From contig JAITAI010000127.1 in NCBI GenBank assembly GCA_031284195.1, positions 1 to 30,510 of the forward strand: DNA of 30,510 nt, read 5' to 3'. The position numbers and the translations under genes were made by a program. The DNA is from Treponema sp. Lineage in GTDB: Bacteria; Spirochaetota; Spirochaetia; Treponematales; Breznakiellaceae. Below the pieces are notes generated by a model. The model saw nothing but the letters and a program-made list of their open reading frames with translations. It searched no databases and was not told the DNA's origin. Below are positions 24,052 through 30,510 of this stretch, piece after piece. Within the stretch, counting starts at the first letter, position 1. Every line of letters starts with the position of its first letter.

Positions 24052-24240
24052 AGGCTTATCCAGGAAGCGCTATTCCCGGAAATAGTGGCGGATGCTCCGG
24101 CCGTGCGGATTACCGTTTCCATTAGCGGGCTTGGGAAAGCCCTTTTGGAAGATAAGCGGGCAGAATTGGTGGAGGCCCTCATAGGATCAGCAGCCTTGGC
24201 GAACGAGGAAATCCCTGGAACCGAAGGGGTATCTCTATGA
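24049..24240 (+). pseudogene. Detached C-terminal end of subunit E, same frame behind TAG
   Basis: Reading on in the frame of subunit E gives about 63 residues, RLIQEALFPEIVADAPAV then RITVSISGLGKALLEDKR and AELVEALIGSAAL, ending at TGA 24238-24240, which overlaps the ATG of subunit A exactly as ATGA. This overlap is how the other subunit genes of the operon join. The stretch has no ATG or ribosome site of its own. It is clearly the missing end of E. Confidence 0.8.
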
Positions 24241-26048
24241 GCGAAGGCCAGGTAAAACGCATCGCTGGTCCCATCATCCGGGTTGCAGGGCTCAAGGGAG
24301 TTGGACTCTTTGATGTGGTGGAGATTGGAGAGAAGCGTATTATCGGAGAAGTGGTCCGCATTGAAGGAAACGAGGCGGTGATCCAGGTTTATGAGGATAA
24401 TACGGGGCTCCAAATCGGGGCTACTGCATCTTCTACAGGCAGGCCCCTCTCGGTACGTCTTGGGCCAGGACTCATCGGTACTATTTATGATGGGATCCAA
24501 CGGCCTTTGGAATTCCTCTTTAAACAGTCCGGGGCTTTTATGGATCCCGGTGCCCGGGGGGAACCCTTGGATCCTTCCCGTTTATGGACCTTTATCCCTG
24601 ATCCGGAGCTCGCGGAAAAAGTCGCTGCCGGAACACCGGTAGCGATTCGCTCTGGTGCGGTCCTGGGTACAGTCAAGGAAACCGAAAGTATCACCTGTAA
24701 AATCATGGTTCCTCCCCATTTCCGCGGGGGGAAACTTACAGAACTGGCCCTCCGAGGGGAATATACCTGTGATGGGGTGATAGGACGGACGAACCGGGGA
24801 GAGGAGTTATACGTGGCCCATTGGTGGCCGGTACGGATTCCCAGGCCCACTGCAGAACGGCTTGCGCCGGATCAGCCTCTGGTTACCGGGGAACGGGTGA
24901 TCGATGTGTTTTTCCCCTTGTCCAAGGGGGGGACTGCGGCCATTCCTGGGGGCTTCGGCACCGGTAAGACTATGACCCAACATGCCATCGCTAAATGGTG
25001 CGATGCAGATGTGATCATTTACATTGGCTGTGGAGAGCGGGGCAATGAGATGACCGACGTACTTACCGAATTTCCCCATCTTACAGACCCACGGAGCGGC
25101 AGATCCCTCATGGAGCGAACCATCCTCATCGCAAATACCTCGAACATGCCTGTCGCAGCCCGGGAAGTCTCGATTTATACGGGGGTTACCCTGGCAGAAT
25201 TCTACCGGGATATGGGCTACCATGTGGCGATCATGGCGGATTCTACTAGTCGCTGGGCTGAGGCGCTCAGAGAACTTTCCGGCCGTATGGAGGAGATGCC
25301 TGCGGAAGAGGGTTTCCCAGCCTATCTTCCTACAAGGCTTGCGGAATTCTACGAGCGTTCAGGCCGGGTTCGTACCCTTTCAGGCGCGGAAGGTTCAGTT
25401 TCCATCATCGGAGCAGTATCTCCTCCAGGTGGGGATTTTTCCGAGCCTGTAACCCAGCATACCAAGCGTTTCATCCGCTGTTTCTGGGCCTTGGACCGGG
25501 ACTTGGCTAATGCCCGGCATTATCCGGCCATCAGTTGGATAGATAGTTATTCTGAATATGCCGATGAGGTGAAGCCTTGGTGGGAACGGGTAAATCCTGC
25601 CTGGGCCCTGGTTCGACAGCAGGCCCTGGATTTACTCAAGAAAGAGCAGCGCTTGGCAGAAATCGTCCGGCTTATTGGGCCTGATGCCTTGCCCGATGAT
25701 CAGCGGCTTATTCTTCTTACCGCAGATATTATCAAGGACGGTTTTTTACAGCAGAATTCCTTTGATCCTGTAGACATGTACTGTGTCCCTACAAAACAGG
25801 TGTGGCTTTTGGAGCTTATCATGGAATTTTACGAGCGATCTCAAATGTGTATTAAACTGGGGGCTCCTCTGATTAAGATCACGGCCCTTAAAGAGAGTGG
25901 CGCATCCCTTTCTATTCGGGAACAGCTTTCCCGGCTTAAGAGTACCATAAAAAACGACGACCTACTGAGCCTTGGGGAATTTGAAGGGCACATGCGGGGA
26001 TCCTTGGAAGAACTGGAACGGATGTACCGGACGAGGGAGGTTCTATGA
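24237..26048 (+). CDS. atpA: V-type ATP synthase catalytic subunit A
   Basis: Catalytic subunit of the V1/A1 head. The 603-residue product has the beta-barrel start (GQVKRIAGPIIRVAGL), the non-homologous insert typical of A subunits (about 115-195, with GTPVAIRSGAVLGTV and RGEYTCDGVIGRT), the P-loop GGFGTGKT (238-245), and the Glu of GCGERGNEMTDVL that activates water. MADSTSRWAEALRELSGRMEEMPAEEG is the known signature, seen as MADSTSRWAEALREL and SGRMEEMPAEEGFPAYL. The P-loop has Gly-Gly where most A subunits have Gly-Pro and Thr where most have Ala/Ser before Gly-Lys. Overlaps of 4 bp join it to E and B. Confidence 0.98.
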   Translation: MSEGQVKRIAGPIIRVAGLKGVGLFDVVEIGEKRIIGEVVRIEGNEAVIQVYEDNTGLQIGATASSTGRPLSVRLGPGLIGTIYDGIQRPLEFLFKQSGAFMDPGARGEPLDPSRLWTFIPDPELAEKVAAGTPVAIRSGAVLGTVKETESITCKIMVPPHFRGGKLTELALRGEYTCDGVIGRTNRGEELYVAHWWPVRIPRPTAERLAPDQPLVTGERVIDVFFPLSKGGTAAIPGGFGTGKTMTQHAIAKWCDADVIIYIGCGERGNEMTDVLTEFPHLTDPRSGRSLMERTILIANTSNMPVAAREVSIYTGVTLAEFYRDMGYHVAIMADSTSRWAEALRELSGRMEEMPAEEGFPAYLPTRLAEFYERSGRVRTLSGAEGSVSIIGAVSPPGGDFSEPVTQHTKRFIRCFWALDRDLANARHYPAISWIDSYSEYADEVKPWWERVNPAWALVRQQALDLLKKEQRLAEIVRLIGPDALPDDQRLILLTADIIKDGFLQQNSFDPVDMYCVPTKQVWLLELIMEFYERSQMCIKLGAPLIKITALKESGASLSIREQLSRLKSTIKNDDLLSLGEFEGHMRGSLEELERMYRTREVL

Positions 26049-27466
26049 GAGGGGTAGCATACCGAGGGCTGACCCGGATTGAAGGGCCTGTGGTGATCAC
26101 AGCTCGGAGTAAAAACGTGGGCCTTAATGAGGTGGTGGCGGTTTACGACCGGGAAGAGGGTCGGCGCTTGGGCCGGGTAGTGGATATGAGTGAAGACTGG
26201 ACCGCGATCCAGATTTTCGGGAGTAATACCGGCCTTTCTGCAGATGAAGCCCGGGTGGAATTCCTGGGCCGGCCCATGGAAATCCGGGTGGGACCCGGTC
26301 TTTTGGGACGGGTCTTCAACGGCCTGGGAGAACCTATTGATGGGTATGGGGCTATTTTTTCCTCTACTTGTCTTGATGTAAACGGGCTTCCTATTAATCC
26401 CTATGCCCGGATCTATCCCCGGGACTTTATCCAGACCGGTATTTCCGCGATTGACGGTATGAATACCCTCATCCGAGGGCAAAAACTCCCGATCTTTTCT
26501 GGAAACGGTCTGCCTCATAACCGTTTAGCCGCCCAGATCGTCCGGCAGGCGAAAATTTTGGCTGCAAAAGAGTCTTTTGTGGTGATTTTCTGCGCCATGG
26601 GGATCAAATACGATGTGGCCCGGTTCTTCTTGGACGACTTTGAACGGAGTGGGGTCTTGGCTAAGGTGGTAATCTTCTTGTCTTTGGCAGATGCTCCTTC
26701 ATTGGAGCGGCTCGTGGCCCCTCGCTGCGCCCTCACTGCTGCAGAATACCTGGCATACGAAAAAAACATGCATGTTCTGGTGGTGATGACCGACATGACC
26801 AACTACTGTGAGGCCCTGCGGGAGGTATCGTCCACCCGCGGGGAGGTACCGAGCCGTAAAGGGTATCCAGGGTACCTGTATTCTGAATTGGCTTCCCTCT
26901 ACGAGCGGGCAGGGAAGATCACCGGGTCCTCTGGTTCCATAACCCAGATCCCCATCCTCACCATGCCTAACGACGATATAAGCCATCCTATTCCAGACTT
27001 GTCGGGGTATATCACCGAAGGTCAGATCGTACTTGACCGGGAACTTGCTCAGCGGGGGGTCTATCCCCCGGTGGCAGGACTGCCAAGTCTCTCCCGGCTT
27101 ATGAAAGATGGCATTGGGCCTGGTATGACCAGGGATGATCACCAAGATGTGTCCAGTCAGCTTTTTGCAGGGTATTCTAAGGTAAAGCAGGTTCGGAATT
27201 TGGCCTCTATCATTGGAGAAGAAGAACTTTCCCTCGAAGATAAACAGTACCTGCGCTTTGGGGAGAAGTTTGAACAGATCTTCCTGAGTCAAGGGGAATT
27301 TGAAAACCGGGATATAGGCCAAACCCTGGATTTGGGCTGGACCGTGCTTACTGAAATCCCCCGGGACGAATTATTGCGGATCAAGCAAGAATTGATCGAA
27401 AAATACCTAAACCCCATTATAGGGGTGCAACAAGAACCCCTTCGAGTAAGCCAGGAGGCTTCATAG
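26045..27466 (+). CDS. atpB: V-type ATP synthase regulatory subunit B
   Basis: Non-catalytic nucleotide-site subunit alternating with A in the head. The 473-residue product carries GLTRIEGPVVITARSKNVGL, GRVFNGLGEPIDG, ISAIDGMNTLIRGQKLPIFS, SGNGLPHNRLAAQIVRQAKI (no P-loop lysine, as expected for B), and MTNYCEALREVSSTRGEVPS with GRKGYPGYLYSEL-like RKGYPGYLYSELASLYERAG. It starts within the A stop (ATGA) and is followed by D after 3 bp. Confidence 0.98.
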   Translation: MRGVAYRGLTRIEGPVVITARSKNVGLNEVVAVYDREEGRRLGRVVDMSEDWTAIQIFGSNTGLSADEARVEFLGRPMEIRVGPGLLGRVFNGLGEPIDGYGAIFSSTCLDVNGLPINPYARIYPRDFIQTGISAIDGMNTLIRGQKLPIFSGNGLPHNRLAAQIVRQAKILAAKESFVVIFCAMGIKYDVARFFLDDFERSGVLAKVVIFLSLADAPSLERLVAPRCALTAAEYLAYEKNMHVLVVMTDMTNYCEALREVSSTRGEVPSRKGYPGYLYSELASLYERAGKITGSSGSITQIPILTMPNDDISHPIPDLSGYITEGQIVLDRELAQRGVYPPVAGLPSLSRLMKDGIGPGMTRDDHQDVSSQLFAGYSKVKQVRNLASIIGEEELSLEDKQYLRFGEKFEQIFLSQGEFENRDIGQTLDLGWTVLTEIPRDELLRIKQELIEKYLNPIIGVQQEPLRVSQEAS

Positions 27467-27469
27467 TTC

Positions 27470-28093
27470 ATGGCACGAGAATCTATTGCCCCTACTAAGA
27501 GCAACCTCATCAGGGTTAAGGAGCGCTTGGCTACGGCGAGTGAAGGGTACGAACTGCTGGAACAAAAACGGGAAATCCTCGTGATGGAACTGATGCAGAA
27601 GGTGGAGCAGGTAAAGCTCCTGGAACGGGATTTAGACGCCCAGGTTGCCTTGGCCTATCCTGCATTAAAACGGATGCTCATCGTGGTGGGCCGGGAACGG
27701 GCGGATCGGCTTTCCCAGAACATCCGCTACCAGTTTGAACTGCAAGAAAAAAAGGTAAGTCTTGCAGGAATGACCCTACCGGGGCTTGAAATCCACCTTC
27801 CCCAGGCAGAACTCAAATATGCGCCTACGAATTCATTTGCAGAATGTGATGAAACCGTATTAGAATTCTTTAAACTGTTGAAAATTGTGACCGAACTAGC
27901 AGCGGTACGCACTATTGCGTGGCGTCTTGCCCGGGAAGTCCGTAAGACTCAACGCCGGGTGAACGCCTTGGAAAAAATGGTGATCCCTATCGCCCTGGAA
28001 ACAAAAGGATATATTGAATCAGCGCTGGAAGAGCGGGACAGGGACGCTTTCTTTACCAGTAAGCTGTTAAAAAGGAAGGCCGGCAAAGAATGA
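27470..28093 (+). CDS. atpD: V-type ATP synthase subunit D
   Basis: Central rotor shaft of the enzyme. The 207-residue product is mostly two long helices: PTKSNLIRVKERLATASEGY at the start, the segment EQKREILVMELM, and the C-terminal TQRRVNALEKMVIPIALETK, all family marks. It begins 3 bp after subunit B and its stop overlaps the start of the UspA-like gene (ATGA). Confidence 0.97.
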   Translation: MARESIAPTKSNLIRVKERLATASEGYELLEQKREILVMELMQKVEQVKLLERDLDAQVALAYPALKRMLIVVGRERADRLSQNIRYQFELQEKKVSLAGMTLPGLEIHLPQAELKYAPTNSFAECDETVLEFFKLLKIVTELAAVRTIAWRLAREVRKTQRRVNALEKMVIPIALETKGYIESALEERDRDAFFTSKLLKRKAGKE

Positions 28094-28575
28094 TGAAATC
28101 TCTCTTTTCCCATATTATTGTTGCTGTTACCGGTTCTGATGCTTCTATATCGGCGGCTAAGTACGCGATTGTTATGGCTAAGCTCTATCGGTGCCGTCTT
28201 ACGGCGGTGTATGTGGTGGATATTGCCACCATACGTCAATTAACTTTGAGTAAACTTTTCATTCAAGAGGAAAGTCAGGAGTATGAAAAAAGCCTTGAGG
28301 TAAATGGGGAACGGTATCTTTCCTTTGTGGAAGAACTGGCTCATACTAAGGGCATTAAGATAGAACGGGAGATCCGCCGAGGCGCAGTGTATACGGAGAT
28401 TCTCACCGTAGCAGAGGACAAGAAGGCGGATATGATTATTTTAGGAGGCTTGGAAAAGAACCGGAATCCACGGGACATCATTTCCCATGCCCACCGGGAA
28501 ATTATGCTCAATGCCAAATGTTCGGTATTGTTGGTCAAGGAACCTTTGATTGACCAGCTTTTTAAACGGGCCTAG
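28090..28575 (+). CDS. Universal stress protein family (UspA-like)
   Basis: Cytosolic alpha/beta protein of the Usp fold, 161 residues. The first strand and helix (LFSHIIVAVTGSDASISAAK, YAIVMAKLYRCRLTAVYVVD) and the end (DMIILGGLEKN, IMLNAKCSVLLVKEP) fit well. The ATP-binding pattern G-2x-G-9x-G-S/T is not kept: the loop reads GGLEKNRNPRDIISHAHREI. It therefore resembles the non-ATP-binding UspA class. It overlaps the end of the ATPase subunit D by 4 bp, so it is part of that operon; a role in ATPase control is inference. An alternative start is the ATG at 28093. Confidence 0.88.
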   Translation: MMKSLFSHIIVAVTGSDASISAAKYAIVMAKLYRCRLTAVYVVDIATIRQLTLSKLFIQEESQEYEKSLEVNGERYLSFVEELAHTKGIKIEREIRRGAVYTEILTVAEDKKADMIILGGLEKNRNPRDIISHAHREIMLNAKCSVLLVKEPLIDQLFKRA

Positions 28576-28651
28576 AACTATGCCGAAGTATCGAGATAGG
28601 GTCATATTATGAAAAATAGTTTCAGAGCTTCAGTATGAGAACGTGGTATAT

Positions 28652-29059
28652 ATGAGAATAGTAGTGATCAGCGCTCCTGTACAATCCCGGGGAATTCCTG
28701 ACTATGTGAGGGCCTTAGCAAAGGGTATGGCATCCATGGGCCATCAGGTAGATATCCTCGATGCGTGGACTGAAGATGGGTTCCGTCTTCCAGCCTATAA
28801 CTATATTGCGGTGAGTGCCGAAGCGATATCCCTGTTTGGGGGTAAGATGCCTGAGGCATTGTCGAAGATTTTAGCACGAGGCGACCAGCTCATGGGCAAA
28901 AAAGGGGCGGCTTTTCTTAAAAAGAACGGACCCTTTACCACCAAGGCCCTGACAAATCTCATGCGGGCCATGGAAAAAGAAGGGATGCTGGTTAATTGGA
29001 GTGAGATTATCCTTAACCCGCCTCAGGCGGAATCTCTGGGAAAACGAATTGGGGCATAA
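28652..29059 (+). CDS. Small conserved-looking protein, possible flavodoxin-like fold, unknown
   Basis: No named family is recognised. The 135-residue product starts with a strand and helix (MRIVVISAPVQSRGIPDYVR) followed by GHQVDILDAWTED and YNYIAVSAEAISLFGGKMPE. This alternating pattern resembles flavodoxin-like or glycosyltransferase N-terminal folds. The rest is helical (FTTKALTNLMRAMEKEG). The ATG at 28652 gives a start directly at the first strand; an in-frame GTG at 28643 is possible. It stands 76 bp behind the stress protein gene and 16 bp before the J-domain gene. Confidence 0.7.
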   Translation: MRIVVISAPVQSRGIPDYVRALAKGMASMGHQVDILDAWTEDGFRLPAYNYIAVSAEAISLFGGKMPEALSKILARGDQLMGKKGAAFLKKNGPFTTKALTNLMRAMEKEGMLVNWSEIILNPPQAESLGKRIGA

Positions 29060-29075
29060 TGGGGTGTGAAAAAGT

Positions 29076-29852
29076 GTGGAAAATTATTACAACCTACTGG
29101 GGATAAATCAAAATGCTTCTTCTCAGGATATTAAGCGGGCCTTTCGTGAGCAGGCAAAACGGCTGCATCCGGATATTGCAGGGAAATCTAGAGAAGCGGA
29201 AATGCGGAAGCTTCTGTGCGCGTATGAGGTGCTCTCCGACCAGGAGCGGCGTTACGAATACGATAGGGCTTACAGCCGTTTTGTAAAGCGCCTTGACTTT
29301 GATTACCGGGCCTTCCTGGAATCTCAAGAAGATGATCGGGAAAGCCAGGCTAAACTGGTTTTTTTTGATCTCCTGCACCTGGATGAAGAACAGGCCCTGT
29401 CGGTGTGGAGAACCCAGGGAGGCTTGGGTTTCCCTATGGAGCAATACCTCAACCGGGAAGACTGGATGGACTGTACCTTTATCCTGGCAGAGGAACTGGA
29501 GAAGCGGCGGTGTTATTATGAAGCGTTTGTGCTTTTGGTCAATCTAGTTCGGGAAGAACGGCGGCAACCCTATTTCCGGCATTTCATGAGCGACATTGAG
29601 GGCTTCCTGAAAGAGCTGGTCCGGCTTAGGCTTAAATCCGCAGTGGATAAAGCAACTTATATAGCATGTATAGAAAATCTGTTGGAATTGGGCTTTTCCT
29701 CCCGGGATGAGGCTCGGTGGATGCGCTCTATGGCAGAGACCTTGGTACAGATGGGAAATCTGGATGCTGCCCAAGGGGTATTCCGGGAAGCCTTAAAGCG
29801 GGACCCGGCGCTTCCTAATGTAGTGCAGTTACGACGGAAACTCCAGGTGTAG
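29076..29852 (+). CDS. J-domain protein with C-terminal TPR-like part
   Basis: DnaJ-type co-chaperone, 258 residues. The J domain covers residues 1-66: YYNLLGINQNASSQDIKRAF, HPD at 31-33 (LHPDIAGKS), and YEVLSDQERRYEYDRA. There is no Gly/Phe or zinc-finger region, so it is not DnaJ itself. The remainder is helical and ends in a TPR-like repeat (AETLVQMGNLDAAQGVFREA, LKRDPALPNVVQLRRKL). The start is GTG at 29076. It would stimulate a DnaK ATPase; the client is unknown. map follows after 38 bp. Confidence 0.88.
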   Translation: MENYYNLLGINQNASSQDIKRAFREQAKRLHPDIAGKSREAEMRKLLCAYEVLSDQERRYEYDRAYSRFVKRLDFDYRAFLESQEDDRESQAKLVFFDLLHLDEEQALSVWRTQGGLGFPMEQYLNREDWMDCTFILAEELEKRRCYYEAFVLLVNLVREERRQPYFRHFMSDIEGFLKELVRLRLKSAVDKATYIACIENLLELGFSSRDEARWMRSMAETLVQMGNLDAAQGVFREALKRDPALPNVVQLRRKLQV

Positions 29853-29890
29853 GGGTGCATGATAAGAAGCAAAACCAGGGAGGTAGCAAA

Positions 29891-30510
29891 ATGATTCGCT
29901 TAAAGAATGAGAAACAGATCGCGGGGATTCGTACTTCCTGCCGTATGCTTTCCGCCATGTACCGGGAATTGGTCCCCCTGGTTACCCCCGGGGTTGAAAC
30001 CTTGGAACTGGAGCAATGGACCCGGAACTGGATCCAAAAGGCTGGGGGAAAACCGGCTTTCTTGGGGTATGGCCCCAAGCAAAATTCCTTTCCTGCGGCT
30101 CTCTGTATTTCCATCAACCACGAAGTCATCCACGGGCTTCCTTCTAAACGGCGGATCGCCCCAGGGGACCTGGTATCCCTGGACTGCGGCATTGAGCTTG
30201 AGGGTTTCATAAGCGATCAGGCGGTTACGGTTGAAGCAGGACCGGTAAGCGAAGCAGCCCATAAGCTCAACCAGGTTACCCAGGAATGTCTCTATAAGGG
30301 CATTGCCGCGACCAAGGCAGGAGAGCGGCTTTTGCAGATCGCCCGGGCCGTGTATGGCCATGCGGTTTCCCAAGGCTATGGGGTGGTGCATCAATACTGC
30401 GGTCATGGGGTGGGCTTTGATCTTCATGAAGATCCCCAGGTGTCCAATCAGCCTCGGGGTCCTAATCCCCGGATGATGGAGGGGCTGGTAATCGCCATAG
30501 AACCGATGAT
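29891..30510 (+). CDS. map: Methionine aminopeptidase type I, cut by window end
   Basis: Removes the initiator methionine from new proteins. The 206 residues present start MIRLKNEKQIAGIRTSCRML and include His81 (INHEVIHGLPS), the metal ligands Asp98 (SLDCGIELEG), Asp109 (SDQAVTVEAG), His172 (YCGHGVGFDLHEDP) and Glu204 (IAIEPM). The last ligand, a Glu, lies beyond the window. GGGAGG stands 7 bases before the ATG, a strong site. The gene is open to the last base. Confidence 0.97.
   Translation, partial: MIRLKNEKQIAGIRTSCRMLSAMYRELVPLVTPGVETLELEQWTRNWIQKAGGKPAFLGYGPKQNSFPAALCISINHEVIHGLPSKRRIAPGDLVSLDCGIELEGFISDQAVTVEAGPVSEAAHKLNQVTQECLYKGIAATKAGERLLQIARAVYGHAVSQGYGVVHQYCGHGVGFDLHEDPQVSNQPRGPNPRMMEGLVIAIEPM

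Overview
The window looks like chromosomal DNA of a treponeme-type spirochaete, with GC near 50% by eye. The grounds are a cyclophilin-FKBP fusion of the kind reported from Treponema, the rplU-prp-rpmA-obgE-nadD-LCP-rsfS order, the ispE-spoVG-tRNA-Gln-ctc order, and a bacterial V/A-type ATPase operon instead of an F-type one. The genus is an inference from gene content; no rRNA is present to settle it.

Layout. 1-2198 (+): an exported cyclophilin-FKBP prolyl isomerase whose frame is broken near 440, then an ApbE flavin transferase lipoprotein. 2193-9366 (-): tilS, ftsH, an exported TPR protein with five DxDxDG-type loops, and a PDZ-containing trypsin-like lipoprotein protease; the last three are packed like one operon and suggest an envelope protein quality-control unit. 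9542-11741 (-): ispE-spoVG, then tRNA-Gln(UUG) joined almost directly to rplY/ctc and closed by a terminator. 11742-12676: a spacer with a 138-bp imperfect inverted-repeat element, a lone promoter-driven gene for an extremely acidic protein, and a strong AT-rich palindrome. 12677-17632 (-): rplU-prp-rpmA, obgE, a nadD-yqeK fusion, an LCP-LytR_C gene and rsfS, mostly with overlapping ends. 17633-18488: a gene-free stretch holding a 548-bp element with perfect 12-bp terminal inverted repeats and eight 42-bp tandem repeats. 18489-28575 (+): secG, a PtsN-like EIIA gene, and a nine-subunit V-type ATPase operon (H/G-like, C, I, K, F, E, A, B, D) coupled to a UspA-like gene. 28652-30510 (+): a small flavodoxin-like unknown, a J-domain/TPR protein and the start of map.

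Two conserved genes carry apparent lesions: the frameshift in the isomerase, and an in-frame TAG in the V-ATPase E subunit with about 63 coherent codons open behind it. They may be assembly errors, early gene decay or recoding; reads would decide. The least explained object is the 42-bp repeat element at 17750-18297.
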